64,000 nt of DNA. It comes from Limnomonas spitsbergensis. Its lineage: Eukaryota; Chlorophyta; Chlorophyceae; Chlamydomonadales. The notes under the pieces were generated by a model, which worked only from the letters and a program-made list of their open reading frames with translations, was not told where the DNA came from and did not search any database. This document shows positions 12,301 through 19,700 of this stretch, in pieces. The translations under genes and the position numbers were made by a program. The stretch covers positions 2,911,501-2,975,500 of the forward strand of contig JAYJMM010000019.1 in NCBI GenBank assembly GCA_037349105.1, in the 5' to 3' direction. Numbering within the stretch: the first letter of the stretch is position 1; the number at the start of each line of letters is the position of its first letter.

Positions 12301-12457
12301 ATCACTTACGTTCTGCCGTTTGCTCCAAGCCTGCAACCTTGCCCTCAAACGTACCACAGGGGTCCATGCTCTGGAAAATAGTGGAGTCCGAGCAGCTTTT
12401 ATCAATGCGGTCATGGCTGCTACCAACCGCGCAGATGAGCTGTCAAAGATGCCGTGA
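3387..12457 (+). CDS. Pyrroline-5-carboxylate reductase, copy A
   Basis: Nine exons: 3387-3723, 4282-4437, 5644-5672, 6994-7127, 8583-8685, 9692-9745, 10595-10706, 11781-11915, 12360-12457; 1158 nt, 385 residues, all junctions GT-AG and in phase. P5CR reduces pyrroline-5-carboxylate to proline with NAD(P)H, the last step of proline synthesis. The Rossmann glycine motif GFIGSGQM is near residues 122-129. [49 protein letters not shown] and [13 protein letters not shown] follow in family order, and the protein ends ADELSKMP. The core is about 272 residues, normal for the family. Exon 1 adds ~114 residues: a basic, Ser/Ala-rich start ([18 protein letters not shown]) resembling an organelle presequence, then [11 protein letters not shown], also present in copy B. 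The start at 3387 is the first ATG of that open frame; an internal Met (115) would give a bare core. Confidence 0.9.
4590..5640 (+). repeat. 32-bp and 24-bp pyrimidine-rich minisatellites, intron 2 of P5CR A
   Basis: From about 4740 to 5310 a 32-bp unit (core TTCTGCGGTTCTGAACTGCC) is repeated ~18 times with few changes. It is flanked on both sides (4590-4740 and 5390-5640) by a related 24-bp unit of the TACTGCCCCTCACTGCCCAC type. The right block runs straight into the acceptor TGCTCACTCAG of the 29-nt exon 3 and is open in that exon's frame for over 80 codons, reading as an 8-residue repeat. Confidence 0.85.
6640..6993 (+). pseudogene. Two decayed copies of P5CR A exon 4 (acceptor side)
   Basis: The real exon 4 starts at 6994 after CACTTACCCAG. 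Two upstream segments repeat the same arrangement: a TCTCTCCTCC pyrimidine tract, an acceptor (CTTGCACAG before 6713; CTTGTACAG before 6846) and exon-4-like sequence. The nearer copy reads [17 protein letters not shown] then hits a stop. The farther one is more worn but keeps CAGCATGTGGCCGGAGTGTT. Spacings are 133 and 148 bp. They look like tandem duplications of exon plus acceptor that have decayed. Confidence 0.75.
7128..7740 (+). repeat. Donor-side duplications of P5CR A exon 4 (139-bp unit)
   Basis: The exon-4 end CATTGCTGCTGGGATCACAT..GGAAAC/GTGAGACGGTGATGTG at 7127 is repeated with exact 139-bp spacing at 7266 and 7405. In both copies the donor reads GCGAG instead of GTGAG. Worn copies follow near 7605-7630 and 7720-7750. 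The intervening sequence (CCTAAATCCTATACTGGTAC) is also repeated, so the unit spans exon end, donor and intron start. Confidence 0.8.
7739..7812. repeat. Inverted copy of the exon-4 donor junction
   Basis: The segment CACATTGGATGCGCGAGACG near 7740 is followed at about 7783-7812 by its near reverse complement (CACCGTCTCGCGC..CAATGTGATC). This forms an imperfect ~30-bp-arm hairpin made from two opposed copies of the exon-4 donor junction. Confidence 0.6.
7895..7980. repeat. Inverted repeat, 18-bp arms
   Basis: AATGCCCAATGGGCGAGC near 7899 pairs with GCTCGCCCATTAGGCATT near 7958, with 17 of 18 positions complementary and a ~40-nt loop. The flanking sequence GAACAGAGAGCGAC(G/A)AGCCG occurs on the left and again near 8066, so a small foldback (MITE-like) element is possible. 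Confidence 0.55.
8658..8765 (+). repeat. Duplicated exon-5 donor junction, P5CR A (80 bp)
   Basis: The end of exon 5 (ACTGCAGCGGCCATGTGCCT..GGCAAG then GTGAGAG) at 8685 is repeated 80 bp downstream, ending at 8765 before GTGAGTC. Using the second donor would insert the intron bases GTGAGAGAGATCTAA, giving an in-frame stop, so the first donor was chosen even though the second is nearer the GTGAGT consensus. Copy B has the same arrangement in three units, so it predates the gene duplication or was shared by conversion. Confidence 0.8.
9300..9440 (+). repeat. Worn acceptor duplications before exon 6, P5CR A
   Basis: Exon 6 opens at 9692 after GTGTTGCAG with GCGGATGCTGAGGATGAGA. Near 9310-9345 GTGTTGCGGGTGGATGCCTA, followed by GGATGAGACGG, repeats it, and near 9408-9432 GTAGTGCAGGTGGATGCCAG repeats it again. 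One of these lacks the AG, so it is not a usable acceptor. Confidence 0.5.
10515..10594 (+). repeat. 36-bp duplication abutting exon 7 acceptor, P5CR A
   Basis: GCATGAAGGGCTATACGTGC and the following CTGCATTTATTCGT occur at about 10522 and again 36 bp later. The second copy runs into GCGCAG, the acceptor of exon 7 at 10595. Confidence 0.7.
10702..11040 (+). repeat. Donor-derived G-rich array, intron 7 of P5CR A
   Basis: Exon 7 ends GTCATGGCAG/GTGAGAAG. The following ~330 bp repeats GGGCAGGTGAGGGGAGGGG-type units of variable length, so many copies preserve the junction hexamer GGCAG/GTGAGG. The strand is almost pure purine. Copy B has a cognate array at 20405-20530. Confidence 0.85.
11040..11126 (+). 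repeat. C-rich (CCCCCT)n tract, intron 7 of P5CR A
   Basis: A CCCCCTCCCCCTCC polypyrimidine tract of ~85 bp follows the polypurine block directly. It is complementary to the upstream GGGGAGGGG units, so the pre-mRNA could fold back on itself. Confidence 0.85.
11210..11780 (+). repeat. ~134-bp acceptor-side array before exon 8, P5CR A
   Basis: Four units with spacings of 131, 134 and 134 bp (anchored on CTAAGCTTGGCCTCCCTTCC). Each contains CTCATCTCAG followed by GCCTCCTGC or GTATCCTGC, a clear copy of the true junction CTCCTGTCAG/GTCTCCCGCG at 11781. Each unit also carries TTCTGGCAAAATGGCTGTAC. Confidence 0.85.
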
Positions 12458-12770
12458 CCTTTGTTTATTTTAGTGCGGATAAGTGATCAATAAGTTATCA
12501 AAAATGCCGTGACCATAATTTGTTTAGCATGGATGAGACCAAGATTGCCTTGACCTATGCTTATTTAGTGCAGATCAGTTATCAAGATTGCCTTGACCTA
12601 TGCTTATTTTATTGTAGACGAGTTTTCAAATATGCGTGACCTACGTTTGTTTTAGTGCCGATGAGACCAAGGATACCGAGTGCCTTTGCTTATTTTAGTG
12701 CGGATCAGTTGTCAAAACTGCCTTGACCTATGTATATTTTAATACGGATGTGCGGATGAGACCACCTCAT
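12430..12770 (+). repeat. Tandem copies of the P5CR A stop-codon region
   Basis: The exon-9 end GCAGATGAGCTGTCAAAGAT..GCCGTGACCTTTGTTTATTTTAGTG is repeated about five times in worn form downstream: (A/G)TTATCAAAAATGCCGTGACC near 12497, ATCAAGATTGCCTTGACC near 12579, then further copies to 12770. The duplication thus includes coding sequence, stop and 3' flank. Confidence 0.75.
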
Positions 12771-13715
12771 GCGGGCAGGATGGGGACGAAACCTGGATCT
12801 ACGGCAGGCCCAAGCAGCAGGGCTTGCTTCATCAAACCCTCTCAGCCATAGGCCGTGATCTTGCTGAACAGTGGAACACCCTCACACACACAGAAGCCAA
12901 GTGAGACCGCGGAGCTGTTTCTCCTCATCCATTGTCTTGCTAAGAGCCTGGAATGCTGATTGCGAGACATCATAAGGCATGACTGATATTGTTCTAAGAG
13001 CATCGCTGTTTATCCCAGCCACACAATTCAGATGCATCTCGGACTAAGGCTGGGGGGCCTGGTGCAGCATGCCCTGTTGATTGGGCCACCGCTGGTCAAT
13101 GTTTGGATCCCATCGAGCCAGTGATGACCGCCCAAAGGCCTGTATAATGTGGCCTGGTGAGAACTAGAACGAGCGCTGAAGTGTTCTGAGAAATGTGTAC
13201 GATTTGCTGACGATTTGCTCATGCTTTTGCAGTTATCATCCGACTCCTCCCCAGTCCTGGCCTGTTCCCCGCTAATAGCTCATGGTTACTGATGCTTGGT
13301 CAGATCACAGCGCCTGCCTGGTGATGCCTGACTCGCTGGGTCCCCTTGGTGAATGACCAGACCCACCTGCCAACTGGCCAGGCACCCCTGGTGGTGACTA
13401 ACTGACGTTGGGCAGTTGGGTTGGGATTTTTATCATGCACCCTAGGCCCCTAGCAAGAGTCCCTGGACGATCGTCAGAGGTTGAACCTGCGCTAATCACA
13501 TGTCATCCCATCAGTGTGGGAGATTGCAATGGGATGGTCGGGCATGGAAGTTGAAGGGATCGAGTGTTGAAGGGGGCGTGACACGTGGCACCAAATCTAC
13601 ACCAAACCCACCCGCTCGGGTAACGATACCGGCAGATCTGACACCTCGCCTCGGCATTACAACCGGAGCTAATCAGCGTTGCGCCTCAATCTATCCAGAC
13701 CATCAGTGCCTGGCA
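12771..13715. other. Spacer between P5CR copies, with dispersed element D remnants
   Basis: No exon is supported. Segments at about 12775-12860 and 13045-13175 resemble the dispersed D family (a GGGGACGAAACCTGGATCTA..GGCAGGCCCAAGCAGC type core). The promoter and 5' UTR of copy B should lie at the right end. Confidence 0.4.
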
Positions 13716-16700
13716 ATGTTTTCGCTCCTTGCCGCGAGATGTCTGGGCTTGAGGCGCCAAGCCGCCTGTCTCTCCACTCCCTTCCCTACGGCCTCAGCAA
13801 TGCTGTCAGTCAGCCAGCAAGCGCAACAAAATCTGATGGACATGCAGCAGACTTTTCAGCATTTCCAGATGCAACTGCCGCCTGGCAGCTCAGCAGCACC
13901 GACTAGTGTCCGCGCTCTATCGACCTCCTCGACTGCGATGGCCCCGTACAGGCGTCCCCCGAAGCGCGCTATCGATTTCAAGAACTTTACGGCATGCGAT
14001 TTGTCGAAGACGGAGCCTGGGAGGGTGTGTGAAGAGGATATGTCAGGTGCAGTGTGTGTGGGGGGGGGGGCGTTGGGGGCAATATGGGCACCCCACGAAC
14101 GGTTTTGATACATGAGGATTCGTTGTGACGTTCGATCTTGTCTGGGTTAAAAGGTTTGACTGTATGAGGCGATGTCCTGATGAGGTAGGGCAAGGCCTTG
14201 GATATATCTGGGTCCCCGTGAAGCAGCTATGACTAACCATCAAGCGCTATCCAATTTACACGCCTGCTGCGTTACATTCTGCATCATTCGAAGTAGGATA
14301 AGCGAATGGGATACCGCAAGAGGATACCGTGATAACGATTTCGATGGGGGTGGGCCGCTTCCATCCTTCCATTGGATCGAGGTGGCTGCGTCCGTTCGAA
14401 AAGAGCAGGGAGGCTGAAAACACGCTTTCCTTGGATACGAGCATTGATTTCAGTGCCAGCAGGTAGGACGCATTCACAAAATTGTTCAATTGCAGACCCA
14501 CCTCCGAACCAGTACATGCCTACATGGCATCAGGGGGGGGCATCGAATCTTAATAGAAAAGCTGCATGTGGGATCCTGCAGGCCTCCATGGAACCAAACC
14601 CCGGGTAATTGAATTAAACTCAGTGAAACAGCATGCGCGGTACTTCCTGGTCTTCAATGCAAACTGTGATACAAGCACACAACCCCAGATCTTCGCCAGA
14701 GTTGCCTGCATACTCAGCAAAGATCAGGGGATTTGAGGCTCACAAAATTCAGCCTAGGCACCTACCTAATTCTTGCCGCCCCCACCTCTGCACACAGGCG
14801 ATGTGTCCATTTCCAAACGCCTGGGGTTCATCGGGTCAGGTCAGATGGCGGAGGCCCTAGCCCGCGGTCTGATTGAGAAGGGCATGATCACTGGAGACCA
14901 GGTCGCCTGCTCAGATCCCTGGCCGCCAAGAAAAGAGATCTTCAAAGCCTTTGGTGCGTTGCCCACCTGGATGGGCTGTGAACTTAACTTTTAGTAACGT
15001 GTGCTGTGTGTACTATAGAAGTGAAGAAGTGTAGTGAAGTGAAGTGGGAAGTGTATGCATTGGGTAGTAAGTTCGTTGATGCCGATGCTGGTATGCGTGT
15101 GTATGCTGGTATGTGTGTGTGTAGCTTCTAATGCGCGTGTGTGTCATGGTATATGTGTTGTATGAATAGCGAGCTCGTTGATGCTGGTGCTGTGCTGCGT
15201 TGCTGATGCGTGTGTTGGGTGTGCCTGGTATGGGGGTGCATGGTATAGCAAGAGGGTGCCTGGCATGGGGATGCATGGTATAGCAAGAGGGTGCCTGGCA
15301 TGGGGATGCATGGTATAGCAAGAGGGTGCCTGGCATGGGGATGCATGGTATAGCAAGAGGGTGCCTGGCATGGGGATGCATGGTATAGCAAGAGGGTGCC
15401 TGGCAAGAGGGTGCCTGGCATGGGGATGCATGGCATAGCAAGAGGGTGCCTGGCATGGGGATGCATGGTATAGCAAGAGGGTGCCTGGCATGGGGGTGCA
15501 TGGTATAGCAAGAGGGTGCCTGGCAAGAGGGAGCCTGGCATGGGGGTGCATGGTATAGCAAGAGGGTGCCTGGCATGGGGGTGCATGGTATAGCAAGAGG
15601 GTGCCTGGCAAGAGGGTGCCTGGCATGGGGACGCAAATTAACTGAGTGTTCCGCTAATCATGGAAGTTCATTGGGGCCATTCAGCTGCTCTGCTACGCCA
15701 TAAAATCCGCCAAACGAAATCCCATAATTCAAGGACAAAAAAACTGTATCCAGCTGACTGCTCTCTTCTACTTCTGCCGTTCCTTCAGGTGCCACTCCCT
15801 ACGACTCAAACCTTGATGTGAGTGCTTGTCGATGTTTCCTGTCCTAGCTTTGATATAGTGCACTGGGGGAGTTGCATATGGCTGCTCATACTGTTGCACC
15901 TGAGAGGTGCGCATCAAACTGTGAGCTGCGGGTCGCAAAACTCACTAAAGCTGGTCTTACTAAAGCTGGTTTGTACAGGTGTTGGAACCGTACTTTACGC
16001 TGCTCCTGCACGGGTTTCAAATCCCAAGGCCATACTTGACAATGCTCTCGTACAGGTTTCAAAACCCAACTTTATGCTGCTGCTGTACAGGTTTCAAAAT
16101 CCTGCTTTCTGCTGCACCCGTACAGGTTTCAAAACACAGTGATGTTCTATTTATAGCCGTCAAGCCTCAGCATGTGACAGGTGTGCTCACAGAGCTGCGG
16201 CCGGAGCTGCGACCAGATCAGACCATTGTCTCAATCGCTGCAGGCGTCACTCTTCATTCGTGAGTGGGTCACTCTTTTGGGTTTTGGGTCACTTCTTAAT
16301 ATATTCTGGGGTGGGGTGCATGGGTTTGCGAGTGATGGCCACTCTTTATTGAGAAGCCTTGGTTGAAGTGTGGACATGAAGCCCTTTTAGTGTGAACCAC
16401 ACCTCCTTTGGGCGGCTGCCAGACAGCCACCACTGGGCCATTCAAAAACTGTGAACTGCCCATGAGTGATGAGTGATGACGCACATCTGCTTGCGGGTAA
16501 TTGCAGGCCGCCGGCTTCGACACACACGGTGTGCTTATCATCTCTTCTTACTCTGAACTCTCGAAGCCATTACTCTTTACTCGTAACTCTCAAAGCCATC
16601 ACTCATTACTGTTAATACTCAAATGCGTCACTCATTACTCTTTCATCTCAAATTTGTCGGTCATCACTATTTTCTCTTTAGGTGATAACTCGTCGCTGAA

Positions 16701-19700
16701 GAAACCAATTGCTTCCCAGGCTTACACGCGTGCATCGTGTGTCATCACTCGTCACTCTTACATCGCCACGCTTATCTCGTCACTCTTTCCTCGCCACCCA
16801 TCACTGACCTCAGCACTGTTCCTCCCAGGTTGTTGAAGGCCGCGGGTCCTGATGCGCGTGTGGTGCGAGTGATGCCTAACACACCTTGCCTGGTGGGGGA
16901 GACTGCAGCAGCCATGTGCCTTGGAGGCAAGGTGAGAGAGATCTACTGAGATCCATGGATTGTAGATCTAAAGACTGCAGCGACCATGTGCCTAGGAGGC
17001 AAGGTGAGAGAGATCTACTGAGATCCATGGATTGTAGATCTAAAGACTGCAGCGACCATGTGCCTAGGAGGCAAGGTGAGAGAGATCTAATTAGGTCCAT
17101 GGGATAAAGATCTAATACAATAAACTAGCCACAATTCTGCCAAAACCCAGGGGGCATAGGTCTACCACAATCAACGGGCCATAGATCTAAGATAATTTGT
17201 GGGCCATAGATCTTTCAGAATGCACGGGCCAAAGATCTACCAAGATTCAAGAACCATGGATCTCCCAACATGTACTGGCCGTAGATCTTCCAAAATGTAT
17301 CGGGGACATAGGCTTGTCCTTCAGGTGTAAAACTGGGATAGTTATATATCCAGGAATCATGGGTTAGTGCGCACCCAACCACTTTGGGGGGGCAATGGAT
17401 AGCCTACACTGGGCGGATGGGGACCCAACCACTTTGGGGGTCAATGGATAGCCTACACTGGGCGGATGGGGACCCAACCACTTTGGGGGGGCAATGGATA
17501 GCCTACACTGGGCGGATGGGGACCCAACCACTTTGGGGGGCAATGGATAGCCTACACTGGGCGGATGGGCACCCAACCACTTTGGGGGGGCAATGGATAG
17601 CCTACACTGGGCGGATGGGGACCCAACCACTTTGGGGGTCAATGGATAGCCTACACTGGGCGGATGGGGACCCAACCACTTTGGGGGGGCAATGGATAGC
17701 CTACACTGGGCGGATGAGGACCCAACCACTTCGGGGGGCAATGGATAGCCTACACTGGGCGGATGGGCACCCAACCACTTTGGGGGGGCAATGAGCGATG
17801 GGGACCCAACCTGGACCAGTCGGCGGCCAGAGGTTAGGGAGGTATGGCTTGGTACATCAGGCCCCCCCTAGCCCAAGGCCGTGTTGCAGATGAACTTCAG
17901 GGGATGCACCCTTAAGGCCTAAAATAGACAGTTGAGTTCGATGAATTGACACTTCCTTGAGTTGATCGAGTTGAGTTCGCTGAATCGACAGTCAAGTTCG
18001 CTGAATTGCAGCAAAAACATCATATCGTGTCTGAATTTAAGCTGAAACAACTTTCTGTGGCTGACTCGTAGATGAAGGACCCCAACGTAGCTGAATTGTA
18101 AATGGTGCATGCCAAATCGCCAGTGTAGCTGAATTGTAGCTGAATTTCAGCTGAAGCAACCTCCTGTTGGCTGGATTGTAGATGATGGACCCCAACGTAG
18201 CTGAATTGTAGATGATGCATGCCAAATCGCCAATGCAGCTAAATTGTAAATGATCAAAATAAGCAGTGCGATGCATTTCCTCCTTGATGCAGGCGGACTG
18301 CGAAGATGAGAAGTTGGTGCGGCTGCTGTTTGAGGCGGTTGGCAAGGTGGGGTCCGCTGGCAGGGGCACCGGTGGGGGGGGTGGGGGGGGTGGGGGGGGG
18401 CAAGGTGGGGTCCGCTGGCAGGGGCACCGGTGGGGGGGGTGGGGGGGGTGGGGGGGGGCAAGGTGGGGTCCGCTGGCAGGGGCAGCGGTGGGGGGGGTGG
18501 GGGGGGTGGGGGGGGGCAAGGTGGGGTCCGCTGGCAGGGGCAGCGGTGGGGGGGGTGGGGGGGGTGGGGGTGGGCAAGGTGGGGCCTGCTGGCAGGGGCA
18601 CCGGTGGGGGTGGGTGGGGTGGGGGCAAGGTGGGGCCTGCTGGCAGGGGCACCGGTGGGGAGGGTGGGGGGGTCGGGGGGGGCAAGGTGGGGCCTGCTGG
18701 CAGGGGCACCGGTGGGGGGGGTGGGGTTGGGGGGGGTGGCAAGGTGGGGCCTGCTGGCAGGGGCACCGGTGGGGGGGGTGGGGGGGTGGGGGGGGCAAGG
18801 TGGGGCCTGCTGGCAGGGGCACCGGTGGGGGGGGGGGGGGGGGGGCAAGGTGGGGCCTGCTGGCAGGGGCACCGGTGGGGGGGGGTAGGGGGGGTGGGGT
18901 GGGCAAGGTGGGGCCTGCTGGCAGGGGCAGCGGTGGGGGGGGTGGGGGGGGGGCGGGTGGGCAAGGTGGGGCCTGCTGGCAGGGGCACCGGTGGGGGGGG
19001 TGGGGGGGGTGGGGTGGGCAAGGTGGGGCCTGCTGGCAGGGGCACCGGTGGGGGGGGGGGGGGGGGGGCGGTTGGCAAGGTGGGGCCTGCTGGCAGGGGC
19101 ACCGGTGGGGGAGGGAGGGAACAATACGGCCAGGCAGGCGGAGATACCGGTGGGGTCGTGGGGGGGATGTGAGGACCGCAGCCTGCAGGTGGGGTCGATG
19201 TGGGGCTTGGGGGGGGGAGGTCCACATGGGGGCCACAGCTCACAAGCATTTGAGAGGAGAAACGTATCGTGCTTGTGTGACTGGGAGGAGGTGCAGGTAT
19301 TGTGCAGCTGGCCTGTGGCCTGTGTTCAGCACCTTTGTTTCAGGGAGCTTCAGTCACAATTCACCTGCATCAGGCCCACGGCTGAGGGGGCCTGGTGCAG
19401 CAAGCTAAGCTGCTTGGGCAGCCAAACGTAGGCCGGTACACTGGTACAGTCCTACCCCCCCCCCCTCTGGAGGGCTCAGTATTAATGGCTGCCCAGACGC
19501 CTGCCAACATTGGTGTGCGCGGTCGTGCGCGGTCGCGGTCGATCCTAACCGAGCGCACACGCGTCTACCTCAATCAGCCCTAGCTTGATAGCTAGTCAGA
19601 AGCTGCTAGGTAGGCTTACATAAACTCATCAGGACTCTTGCACACATTTCTCTTCACGAGTGGTGTACATCAGCTTCCTGCCGTTGGAGGTCTGCTGGGT

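Noticed and set aside
15013..15636. Three long minus-strand frames with [14 protein letters not shown] repeats
   Set aside because: Open frames of the 35-bp minisatellite in P5CR B intron 2; no homology or start context.
18037..19408. Pro-rich (minus) and Gly-rich (plus) long open frames resembling structural proteins
   Set aside because: They lie in the G-rich intron array between P5CR B exons 6 and 7, whose phases and family match are firm.
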